Origin: Billgrantia saliphila
GTDB taxonomy: Bacteria > Pseudomonadota > Gammaproteobacteria > Pseudomonadales > Halomonadaceae
DNA: 38,710 nt
Direction: 5' to 3'
NCBI RefSeq assembly: GCF_002930105.1
Contig: NZ_PJRN01000026.1
Span: 1-38,710, forward strand
In this document: piece by piece, positions 7,299 to 14,482 of the stretch
Position numbering within the stretch: the first letter of the stretch is position 1
Layout: every line of letters begins with the position of its first letter
The notes under the pieces: model-generated
Databases searched by the model: none
What the model saw: the letters and a program-made list of their open reading frames with translations, nothing else
What the model was told of the DNA's origin: nothing
Made by a program: the position numbers and the translations under genes

Positions 7299-8175
7299 AC
7301 CGCTGCAGGCGGCCCTGTCGCGTCTGCATGGCCTGGGGCATATCGTGCGCTCGCCGTTCGGGCGAACCACCCGCGTTGCCGCCCCGACCGTGACCCTGGA
7401 CGGCGATTGCCATGCCGGCCGGGTCTACCTGGTGGGGGCGGGCAGCGGCGACGTCGAGCTGCTTACGCTCAAGGCCGCGCGCCTGTTGCAGCAGGCCGAT
7501 GCGGTGGTCTACGACCGCCTGGTGGGCGACGACGTGCTGGCGCTGATTCCCGCCGGGCATGAACGTTATTACGTGGGCAAGGAGCGTGGCCACCACAGCG
7601 TGCCCCAGGCCGAGATTGGCGCGCTGCTGGTGAAGCTGGCGGGACAAGGGAAGTCGGTGGTGCGCCTCAAGGGGGGCGACCCCGGCGTGTTCGGGCGCAT
7701 GGGCGAGGAGCTCGCCGCGCTGGCCGAGGCCGGCGTTGAGGCCGAGATCGTGCCGGGCATTACCGCCGCCTCGGCAGCCGCCGCCGGCATGGGCATCCCG
7801 CTCACCGACCGCGCCCACGCCCAGCAGCTGCGCTTCGTCACCGCCCAGCTGTGTCGCAAGGGCGGCGAGCCCGACTGGGCCGAGCTGGCACGCCAGGACG
7901 AGACGCTGATCTTCTACATGGGCCTGACCAAGGTGGAAGCCATCTGCACCGGGCTGCGGCGTGCCGGCCTGCCCGACGACTGGCCGATCATGCTGGTGGC
8001 CAACGCCAGTCTGCCCGAGCAGGCCTCCCTGGTCGGCACGCTGGCCGACATGCCGGAGAAGCTCGCTGCCTCGCCGCTGCCTTCGCCGTGCCTGATTGTG
8101 GTCGGCAGCGTGGTGCGCATGGTCGAGCGAAGCCCGGCTGCCATGACGAACACGCCGGCCGAGCCGTCGCGCTGA
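7258..8175 (+). CDS. cobA: Uroporphyrinogen-III C-methyltransferase (SUMT)
   Basis: The 305-residue protein methylates uroporphyrinogen III at C2 and C7 with S-adenosylmethionine to give precorrin-2, the sirohaem precursor. Family motifs are VYLVGAGSGDVELLTLKAAR (residues ~59-78), VVRLKGGDPGVFGRMGEE and EIVPGITAASAAAAGMGIPL. About 55 residues precede the catalytic fold, a longer N-terminus than in minimal CobA. It has no CysG-type dehydrogenase/chelatase part. It starts inside nasA with a 41-nt overlap and its own AGGAG site, so the two are surely one operon. Its job here is to supply sirohaem to nitrite reductase NirB. Confidence 0.93.
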   Translation: MRALSQLKTLLSPEPLQAALSRLHGLGHIVRSPFGRTTRVAAPTVTLDGDCHAGRVYLVGAGSGDVELLTLKAARLLQQADAVVYDRLVGDDVLALIPAGHERYYVGKERGHHSVPQAEIGALLVKLAGQGKSVVRLKGGDPGVFGRMGEELAALAEAGVEAEIVPGITAASAAAAGMGIPLTDRAHAQQLRFVTAQLCRKGGEPDWAELARQDETLIFYMGLTKVEAICTGLRRAGLPDDWPIMLVANASLPEQASLVGTLADMPEKLAASPLPSPCLIVVGSVVRMVERSPAAMTNTPAEPSR

Positions 8176-8198
8176 GCTTCGGCCGCCGGCACCGAGGT

Positions 8199-8246
8199 TG
8201 CACCAAAGGCGGGCGCTCGCTGCTCGCCTTGCACCGCGCTGGAAGG
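8199..8246 (+). promoter_or_regulatory. Tandem NtrC-like sites upstream of fnt
   Basis: Two perfect TGCACC half-sites (8199-8204 and 8230-8235) stand 31 bp apart, each followed at N5 by a poor second half (CGGGCG, GGAAGG). An imperfect hairpin that might end the cobA transcript (AAGGCGGGC at 8206-8214 with GCTCGCCTT at 8222-8230, no T-tract) overlaps them. Confidence 0.52.
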
Positions 8247-8363
8247 CTGTCGTTTCTTCTGTCTCCCGTTGAGCGTGACAATTACCGAGCGGCGGGGCGT
8301 GAAGCGCCACTGCGGCCGTCTTTTACGGCCTTTCAGGTTGGCGAGTACGGGAACGAGGCAAAC

Positions 8364-8379
8364 TGGCACGCAACGTGCT
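8364..8379 (+). promoter_or_regulatory. Sigma-54 promoter of the fnt-kinase unit
   Basis: TGGCACG-CAAC-GTGCT has a perfect -24 element, a 4-of-5 match to TTGCW at -12 and the correct spacing. The predicted start is ~8390, giving a leader of ~170 nt. Confidence 0.8.
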
Positions 8380-8409
8380 TATGACTGGGTAGGAGGCGCC
8401 GAAGCAGGC

Positions 8410-8510
8410 GGCGGGCAATCAATGACGATCGCCAGCCGACAAGGCGCCTCACATCGCGACGAACCCACAGGCAAAGGCGCCTGGAGCTCTAAAGCTTCAG
8501 GCGCCTTTGC
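8410..8510 (+). promoter_or_regulatory. NasT/ANTAR-type antitermination leader of the fnt-kinase unit
   Basis: P1 is GGCGGGCAATC-AATGAC-GATCGCCAGCC (8410-8437; 9 of 11 pairs), loop AATGAC with A1 and G4. P2 is CAGGC-AAAGGC-GCCTG (8468-8483), loop AAAGGC, again A1/G4. P2 lies within the 5' arm of a 13-bp perfect hairpin (8471-8483 with 8498-8510), followed by GTTCGTCACG. The linker between P1 and P2 is 30 nt, as in the nasC leader. The last hairpin has no proper T-tract, so its strength as a terminator is unproven. Confidence 0.74.
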
Positions 8511-8562
8511 GTTCGTCACGCCAGCCACGAGTCGAAGAGGCGCCACGCGCGTAGAGAACGCT

Positions 8563-9372
8563 ATGTCCTATCTGCTTCCTTCCGAATTCGCGACCAAAAT
8601 GGTGGACGCGGGCGAGTCCAAGCTCCATATGGCCACCCGGGACGTCCTGATCCGATCCTTCATGGCGGGGGCGATCCTGGCCCTGGCTGCCGTGTTCGCC
8701 GTCACCGTCACCGTCCAGTCCGGCTCGGCGATCCTCGGCGCCGCGCTGTTTCCCGTCGGCTTCTGCATGCTCTATCTGATGGGGTTCGACCTGCTGACCG
8801 GCGTGTTCGTGTTGACGCCGCTGGCGTGGATCGATCGGCGCCCGGGGGTGACGATCCAGCGGATCCTGGCTCACTGGGGCAAGGTCTTCTGCGGTAACTT
8901 CGCCGGTGCCATGACGGTGGCGATACTGATGGCGATCGTTTTCACCTACGGTTTTTCCACCTCACCCGACGAGGTGGGGCAGAAGATCGCCAACATCGGC
9001 CACAGCCGCACCGTGGGTTACAAGGAGTTCGGCGCGGCGGGCATGCTGACCATCCTGATTCGCGGCATCCTGTGCAACTGGATGGTCTCCCTCGGCGTGG
9101 TGGGGGCGATGATATCGACCACCGTGGGGGGCAAGGTGATCGCCATGTGGATGCCGATCATGCTGTTCTTCTTCATGGGTTTCGAGCACTCCATCGTCAA
9201 CATGTTCCTGTTCCCCTCGGCGATGATGATGGGCGGCGGCTTCTCGATCGCGGATTATCTGATCTGGAACGAGATTCCCGTGGTGGTGGGCAACCTGATC
9301 GGCGGGCTCTCGCTGACCGGGCTGACCCTCTATACCACCCACGTGCGCACGGCGCCGCTGCGCGATATCTGA
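8563..9372 (+). CDS. Formate/nitrite transporter family channel
   Basis: The 269-residue membrane protein has about six hydrophobic segments and belongs to the FNT family (FocA/NirC), pentameric channels for small monovalent anions such as nitrite and formate. Family-like parts are MATRDVLIRSFMAGAILALA near the N-terminus, GNFAGA in the middle, and MWMPIMLFFFMGFEHSIVNM followed by an N-terminal-to-loop glycine-rich stretch. I chose the ATG at 8563: the frame is open further upstream, but that part covers the leader hairpins and does not look like FNT. No strong ribosome site precedes it. In this locus the likely substrate is nitrite (import for assimilation or export of excess). The phosphatase-kinase gene starts 1 nt after its stop. 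Confidence 0.88.
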   Translation: MSYLLPSEFATKMVDAGESKLHMATRDVLIRSFMAGAILALAAVFAVTVTVQSGSAILGAALFPVGFCMLYLMGFDLLTGVFVLTPLAWIDRRPGVTIQRILAHWGKVFCGNFAGAMTVAILMAIVFTYGFSTSPDEVGQKIANIGHSRTVGYKEFGAAGMLTILIRGILCNWMVSLGVVGAMISTTVGGKVIAMWMPIMLFFFMGFEHSIVNMFLFPSAMMMGGGFSIADYLIWNEIPVVVGNLIGGLSLTGLTLYTTHVRTAPLRDI

Positions 9373-9373
9373 C

Positions 9374-11110
9374 GTGGCGTCTTTTGCACCCGGCCGCTCG
9401 CTGCGGGTTACGCTGGGCCAGTGCTCGGAGCGTGGGCGCAAGGCGGTCAACCAGGACTTCCATGGCGCCTACGTGCCCCGCGAGCCGCAGCTCTCGACCA
9501 AGGGCATCGTGGTGGCGCTGGCCGACGGCATCAGCAGCAGCGAGGTGAGTCGGATCGCCAGCGAGGCGGCGGTAACGGGCTTCATCGAGGATTATTACTC
9601 CACCTCGGAGACCTGGACCGTGAAGACCTCGGCGCAGCGGGTGCTGATGGCGACCAACTCCTGGTTGCATGCCCAGACCCGGCACAGCCGGTATCGCTGG
9701 GACAAGGATCGCGGCTACGTCTGCACCTTCACCGCCCTGGTGCTGCGCTCCGCCACGGCACACGTCTTTCACGTGGGCGATGCCCGGCTATACCGGGTCG
9801 CCGGTGGTGGCCTGGAGCCGCTGACCCGCGAGCATCGTACCTGGGTTACTCACGACAAGAGCTACCTCAGTCGGGCGATGGGCGTCGACGAGCACCTCGA
9901 GATCGACTACCTGGCGCTGCCCGTCGCGGCGGGTGAGATCTTCCTGTTGATGACCGACGGCGTTCACGAGCACGCCGGCGAGGCGGCCATGCTCACGACG
10001 CTGGCCGAGCACGAAGGCGACCTGGACGCCGCCGCCGCGGCCATCGTGCGAGAGGCCTACGCCCGGGGCAGCGGCGACAACCTGACGGTGCAGGTGGTGC
10101 GGGTCGAGGAGGTGCCGCCGCCCCGGGCCGGCGAGATGAGCCCGGGAGCGGCTTCGCTGCCGTTTCCCCCGGCCCTCGCGCCGCGCATGACGCTGGACGG
10201 TTATCGCATCGTCAGGCAGCTCCACGCCAGCCACCGCAGCCACGCCTATCTGGCGGTGGACGAAACGAGCGACGAGCGGGTGGTGATCAAGACGCTGGCC
10301 ACCGAACTCCAGCAGGACCCCGCCCAGGTGGAGCGCTTCCTGATGGAGGAGTGGATCGCCCGGCGCATCGACAGCGTGCATGTCGTCAAGCCGCATCGGT
10401 CGGAGCGGCGGCGACATCACCTCTACAGCGTCACGGAGCATATCGAGGGGCAGACGCTGGCGCAGTGGCTGCGCGATCACCCGCGCTCCGAGCTCGAGAC
10501 GGTGCGCGGCATCGTCGAGGAACTGGCCCGGGGGCTGCGCGCCTTCCACCGCCTGGAGATGGTCCACCAGGACCTGCGGCCGCATAACGTGATGATCGAC
10601 GCCACCGGCACGGTGAAGATCATCGACCTGGGGTCGGTGCGCGTGGGCGGACTGGCCGAAACCGCCCGGGCGGAAGCGGGGCAGCCGCCGCTGGGCACGC
10701 TGGCGTACACCGCCCCGGAGTGTTTTCTGGGCGAGCCACCCACGCCGCGCGCGGACATGTACTCGCTGGCCGTGATCGCCTACCAGCTGCTTACCGGAGA
10801 GCTGCCTTACGGCACCCAGGTGGCCAAGGCGCGTACCCGCGCGGCCCAGCGCCGGCTGAGTTACCGCTCCGCGCTGGCCGCCAACCGCGAGCTCCCGCCC
10901 TGGGTCGACGAGGTGCTGCGCAAGGCGCTGCATCCGCTGCCCGAGAAACGCTTCGATGCGCTGTCGGAGTTTACCCATGAGCTGCGTCAGCCGAGCCGCG
11001 AATTCCTCGCCCGGGCCCGCCCGCCGCTGATCGAGCGTGACCCGGTGCTGTTCTGGAAAGGCGTCTCGGCGCTGCTGGCCTTCGCGGTGCTGGCGCTGCT
11101 GCTCGAGTGA
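9374..11110 (+). CDS. Bifunctional PP2C-type phosphatase / Ser-Thr protein kinase, tail-anchored
   Basis: The 578-residue protein has a PP2C domain (residues ~9-245) with metal-binding aspartates D28 (NQDF), D51 (ADG), D195 (TDG) and D235 (GSGDN). A kinase domain (~276-540) has K306 (VVIK), catalytic D400 and N405 (HQDLRPHN), D418 (DLG) and an APE-type TAPECF. The glycine loop is degenerate and the RD arginine is replaced by Q, so activation-loop control may differ from RD kinases. The last ~20 residues form a membrane anchor (VLFWKGVSALLAFAVLALLL). It starts with GTG 1 nt after fnt, without a clear ribosome site, which suggests translational coupling. Related kinase genes sit beside nitrate assimilation genes in Pseudomonas. 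The targets are unknown; the neighbouring channel or nitrogen regulators are candidates. Confidence 0.9.
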   Translation: MASFAPGRSLRVTLGQCSERGRKAVNQDFHGAYVPREPQLSTKGIVVALADGISSSEVSRIASEAAVTGFIEDYYSTSETWTVKTSAQRVLMATNSWLHAQTRHSRYRWDKDRGYVCTFTALVLRSATAHVFHVGDARLYRVAGGGLEPLTREHRTWVTHDKSYLSRAMGVDEHLEIDYLALPVAAGEIFLLMTDGVHEHAGEAAMLTTLAEHEGDLDAAAAAIVREAYARGSGDNLTVQVVRVEEVPPPRAGEMSPGAASLPFPPALAPRMTLDGYRIVRQLHASHRSHAYLAVDETSDERVVIKTLATELQQDPAQVERFLMEEWIARRIDSVHVVKPHRSERRRHHLYSVTEHIEGQTLAQWLRDHPRSELETVRGIVEELARGLRAFHRLEMVHQDLRPHNVMIDATGTVKIIDLGSVRVGGLAETARAEAGQPPLGTLAYTAPECFLGEPPTPRADMYSLAVIAYQLLTGELPYGTQVAKARTRAAQRRLSYRSALAANRELPPWVDEVLRKALHPLPEKRFDALSEFTHELRQPSREFLARARPPLIERDPVLFWKGVSALLAFAVLALLLE

Positions 11111-11134
11111 GCCCCGACAGGTGAGACACCGCGA

Positions 11135-11965
11135 CTAAGCGCGCGAGCTCGTGCCGGAACGTTCCGCCCGGCCAGCGAGGGCATGCACCAGCTCCGCCTT
11201 GCTCATGCTCGAGCGCCCGCTGATATCCCGTTCGCTGGCCAGCCGGTAAAGCTCGTCCTTGCTCTTCCCTTGCAGTTCGGCCCCGTCACCGTCCGGCTTG
11301 CGCGCGGCGTGCCCGTCGTGATTCGGCTTTTCGTGTCGTTCGGCCTTTTCCTCGGGCTTGGTTTTACCTTCCTGCTCGACGCACTCCTTCACGGCTGCCA
11401 GCAGCTCGGCGCGCTTCATCTTGGACGTGCCGGAGAGGCCGTACTCCTTCGCCATCTCGAGCAGCTCGGTCTTGGTGCGCAGGTTGAGTCCGTACACGTG
11501 CCGATGCTCGCCGACACTGTAGGGAAGGGGCTCGGACTCATCGGCCTCCTTGAGTTCCTCGATCATCTGCTCCAGATACTCGATCACCTTCTTGCGCTGG
11601 GATTTCTCGCTCACGTTCCAGGCATCGTTGCTGGCGCGCTTGTGTGCGACCTTGAATTTCTTGCCCTCCATGCAGGTCATGTAACTGTTGGCATCGAGCT
11701 TGTCCACGCGCTGGTGGGACACGATCAGCCAGTTGTATTCCGTCCCGATGGGCGCGCCGGACTCCTCCGGGGCGCGGGCCGCCCGCCGCTTGGTGGTCTG
11801 ATAGTAGATTTCCCACTCGTCGGGGCTGAGCTTGCGCTCACGCCACTCCCCTTGGTCGTAGTGCCACTTGTGCGAGCGACCCACCTTCATGCCCGAATAG
11901 CCTTCGCCCTGGTGCTGCTTGAAGCGGTCATAGCCTTGTGTCTTGCGCTTGTCGTCGGCACTCAT
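11135..11965 (-). CDS. Unknown protein with two Rho-N/SAP-like modules
   Basis: The 276-residue hydrophilic protein has no signal peptide or membrane segment. Two similar C-terminal modules of the Rho-N/SAP helix-extended-loop-helix type are visible: LRTKTELLEMAKEYGLSGTS followed by KMKRAELLAAV (~157-190), and GKSKDELYRLASERDISGRS followed by SMSKAELVHAL (~231-265). A Lys/Glu-rich spacer separates them. The first ~110 residues (HKWHYDQGEWRERKLSPDEW) I do not recognise. Such modules bind nucleic acids in Rho factor, so DNA or RNA binding is plausible but unproven. The start has GGGAGG about 7 nt upstream. It converges with the kinase gene, 24 bp apart. Confidence 0.72.
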   Translation of the reverse strand: MSADDKRKTQGYDRFKQHQGEGYSGMKVGRSHKWHYDQGEWRERKLSPDEWEIYYQTTKRRAARAPEESGAPIGTEYNWLIVSHQRVDKLDANSYMTCMEGKKFKVAHKRASNDAWNVSEKSQRKKVIEYLEQMIEELKEADESEPLPYSVGEHRHVYGLNLRTKTELLEMAKEYGLSGTSKMKRAELLAAVKECVEQEGKTKPEEKAERHEKPNHDGHAARKPDGDGAELQGKSKDELYRLASERDISGRSSMSKAELVHALAGRAERSGTSSRA

Positions 11966-12119
11966 TGCTCAACCTCCCTCGTGTCGTTCATGGCGTGCCT
12001 GTTCCATGGAGGTTAGACCCGTTGGCGAAGTTCCGGGCGAATGCCATCTGCTAGGCTAAGGCGGCGTGTGCCTGGAACGGTGCCGCACCATCCTGAAGCT
12101 ACCAGAGGAAGGCGCTGAC

Positions 12120-13217
12120 ATGGCTGACAGGGAGCGTGGCGAAGATCGTGGCGGAAAAAATGGCGAAAAGAGCGGCGACGACGCGACCATACGGTTCACC
12201 CGACGCGTGCTGATCGTCATCGGGCTCGCCAGCCTGGTGGCGGTGCTGCTCTACTTCGCCGGCCAGCTCATCGATGTGTTGTTGCTGGTCTTCGCCGGCA
12301 TTCTGGCGGCCGTGGCGATCGATGGCGTTGTGCGCCTGTGCCAGCGCTACCTGCCGATTGGACGACGTTGGGCCCTGGTCATTGCGCTACTGTTGATCTG
12401 CCTGGCGCTGGGCGGTATGGGGGCGGTTATCGGCCCGCGGCTAGCCGAGCAATTGCCCCTACTGGTGGAGCAGCTTCCCCAAGCCTTTCGTCGGCTTACC
12501 GAGGTGATTCAAGGCCTGCCCGGCGTCCAGACGGCCCTGGCGGAGGTGGAGAATCCCGCAAGCCTGCTCGGCCAGTCGGTATTCGATCGATTCACCGCTG
12601 TATTTTCCACCACCTTCGGTGCGCTCACGAATTTCTTTCTGATCCTGCTGGTGGGTTTCTACCTTGTGCTCAGCCCTCACGATTACATGAAACAAGTGGT
12701 GCTCATGTTTCCCCCGGCGCGGCGGCAGCGGGTAAGGCAGCTTTTGAGCGTGCAGGGGCGTGCTTTGCGACTCTGGTTGTTGAGCCGGCTGATATCGATG
12801 GTGTTCGTTGGTGTGGGTGTCGCCCTTGGATTGGTTCTCCTGGGAGTTCCAATGGCGGGTGCGCTGGGGCTGATCGCGGGTCTATTCTCGTTTATCCCCT
12901 ATCTTGGCCCCATCATAGGCGTTGCGCCGACGATATTGATCGCCTTTCTCGAATCGCCCGTCTTGGCGCTTTATGCCATCGGGCTTTATCTCGTCATAGA
13001 GACGGTGGAGTCGAACATCGTCATGCCGCTGGCGGCCAAGGAAATGGTCAGTCTGCCACCGGCTTTTACCGTGGTAGTGCAGCTCGCCGGGGCGGCGGTG
13101 GCCGGCGTGGCCGGGGTGATCCTGGCCACTCCGCTCGCCGTGGTGGCAGTGGTCGCCGTGCAGATGCTCTATATTGAGGACGTGCTCGGCGACGATGTCG
13201 ATGTACTGGGGGAATAG
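12120..13217 (+). CDS. AI-2E/PerM-family permease
   Basis: The 365-residue membrane protein has a charged cytoplasmic N-terminus (~25 residues), then about seven to eight hydrophobic segments. Typical family parts are the paired N-terminal helices (LIVIGLASLVAVLLYFAGQL, LLLVFAGILAAVAIDGVV), a soluble middle stretch, and the C-terminal LGLIAGLFSFIPYLGPIIG and ETVESNIVMPL. Family members have been linked to autoinducer-2 export or Na+/H+ antiport; the substrate cannot be told from sequence. I placed the start at 12120, after AGAGGAAGG, although an in-frame ATG lies 54 bp earlier; the extra stretch does not resemble the family. It is an isolated gene. Confidence 0.85.
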   Translation: MADRERGEDRGGKNGEKSGDDATIRFTRRVLIVIGLASLVAVLLYFAGQLIDVLLLVFAGILAAVAIDGVVRLCQRYLPIGRRWALVIALLLICLALGGMGAVIGPRLAEQLPLLVEQLPQAFRRLTEVIQGLPGVQTALAEVENPASLLGQSVFDRFTAVFSTTFGALTNFFLILLVGFYLVLSPHDYMKQVVLMFPPARRQRVRQLLSVQGRALRLWLLSRLISMVFVGVGVALGLVLLGVPMAGALGLIAGLFSFIPYLGPIIGVAPTILIAFLESPVLALYAIGLYLVIETVESNIVMPLAAKEMVSLPPAFTVVVQLAGAAVAGVAGVILATPLAVVAVVAVQMLYIEDVLGDDVDVLGE

Positions 13218-13229
13218 AACAATCCGATT

Positions 13230-13251
13230 GGTCCGGATAAAAAACCGGACC
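13230..13251. terminator. Weak hairpin between convergent permease and peroxiredoxin genes
   Basis: GGTCCGG and CCGGACC form a 7-bp stem around an A-rich 8-nt loop, 13 bp after the permease stop. It has no T-tract on the plus strand, so its role as a terminator is tentative. Confidence 0.35.
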
Positions 13252-13311
13252 ACAGGAGGGCCCGGTCTTGTCGCTAGGAGAAGCTGTACAGCCACTCTCC
13301 CACAAGCGCTT

Positions 13312-13794
13312 TCACGAGAGCTGCGCGAGGATGGTGTCGACGCTGCTCTTGTCGACGACGCCGCGCTCGGTGTCGACACCTACGTAGGTCACCACGCCGT
13401 CTTCGACGATCAGGGCATATCGTTGGCTGCGGGTGCCCATGCAAGCACCGCTGGCATCTTTCTCCATGCCGATGGCATGGGTGAATTCGGCGTTGCCGTC
13501 GGCCAGCATCACGATCGACTGGGCGTTCTGGTCCTGCTGCCAGGCTCGCATCACGAAAGCGTCGTTGACCGCTACGCAGGCCAGCGTGTCAACTTTCTCC
13601 AGCACCTTGTCGGCCTTCACCACGAAGCCCGGCATGTGAGTGTTGGAGCAGCCGGGCGTGAAGGCACCGGGTACGCCAAAGATCACCACACGCTTGCCGG
13701 CACACAGCTCGCCGGTGGAGATGTCCTCGGGGCCGTCGGAGCCGACGGTCTTGATCTTGATGTCGGGAATCCTGTCGCCTACGGAAATCGGCAT
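13312..13794 (-). CDS. Prx5-type peroxiredoxin
   Basis: The 160-residue protein reduces hydroperoxides through a peroxidatic cysteine in FGVPGAFTPGCSNTHMPGF, the 1-Cys/atypical 2-Cys Prx5 signature (PxxxT-x2-C). The conserved arginine and the end of the fold (GTRSQRYALIVEDGVVTYV) are present. Prx5-type enzymes in bacteria usually draw electrons from glutathione/glutaredoxin; there is no fused glutaredoxin here. The start at 13794 is set by GGAG about 6 nt upstream; an in-frame ATG further up adds residues unlike the family. It is a single gene. Confidence 0.93.
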   Translation of the reverse strand: MPISVGDRIPDIKIKTVGSDGPEDISTGELCAGKRVVIFGVPGAFTPGCSNTHMPGFVVKADKVLEKVDTLACVAVNDAFVMRAWQQDQNAQSIVMLADGNAEFTHAIGMEKDASGACMGTRSQRYALIVEDGVVTYVGVDTERGVVDKSSVDTILAQLS

Positions 13795-13899
13795 TCGTTG
13801 CTCCTGTATCGATGGGCTGCTCGATGAGCTCTGCTCGACGAGCGATAGGCATACTGTAGACCAGGTCGGCGTCACGGTGTGTCGAGGCAGATAATCCCG

Positions 13900-14322
13900 T
13901 CAACTTCCCTGAAAGGCTTCGAAGACTTCCTGGCCGGTCATGTTGTGGGTCTCGTTCGCGAAGTGGTAATACGCCGGCTTCTGGTCGATGAAGATCTGGG
14001 AGTCGAAGGTCCAGGCTTCGCCGCCGTCGACCAAGCCCACGGGAACGGCATAGTGATCGCCGGTCTTCAACCGGTAGAAGAGGTGGGTGCCGCAGCGCCG
14101 GCAGAAGCCGCGCTCGGCCCAGTCCGACGAGGCGTAGACGGAGACGTTCTCTTCGCCCTCGATCTCGACGTCGGCCACGGACTCCAGGGCCAGCAAGGGG
14201 CCGCCGCCCCAAGTCCGGCACATGCTGCAGTGGCAGGCGCCCACGTTCTGTTTGGTTGCCGCTACGGCGACTTTGACGGCGCCGCACAGACAGCTTCCCC
14301 GAGCGTTCATCCCGTCTTTCAT
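13900..14322 (-). CDS. GFA-domain (CENP-V/glutathione-dependent formaldehyde-activating-like) protein
   Basis: The 140-residue protein carries the zinc-binding cysteine pattern of the GFA family: CLCG near the N-terminus, CHCSMC (~residues 29-34) and CRRCG (~74-78). Most relatives have no known reaction, and the formaldehyde-activating name comes from one member. I chose the start MKDGMNARGS because GGAGGT lies 5 nt upstream; the ATG 12 bp earlier would overlap that ribosome site. It lies between the peroxiredoxin and deacetylase-like genes on the same strand but with gaps of over 100 bp, so an operon is not clear. Confidence 0.86.
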   Translation of the reverse strand: MKDGMNARGSCLCGAVKVAVAATKQNVGACHCSMCRTWGGGPLLALESVADVEIEGEENVSVYASSDWAERGFCRRCGTHLFYRLKTGDHYAVPVGLVDGGEAWTFDSQIFIDQKPAYYHFANETHNMTGQEVFEAFQGS

Positions 14323-14482
14323 CGTGACCTCCATGGGTTGGGTTCGACGGACGTTACTGCCCTAGCCGACTTCGCGGCGGCAGCGCACTTCATGGCGAAG
14401 GATAGCCGCCGACGGGCGGATATGCCGCTTTCTCGCGCCGGGTGTATGACGACCGGTGCTCGAAAGCCTCAGGGGCTCGCGG

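Noticed and set aside
8269..8562. N-terminal extension of the FNT channel (frame open from 8269)
   Set aside because: The stretch covers the sigma-54 promoter and antitermination leader and its translation is unlike FNT proteins; the ATG at 8563 gives a normal length.
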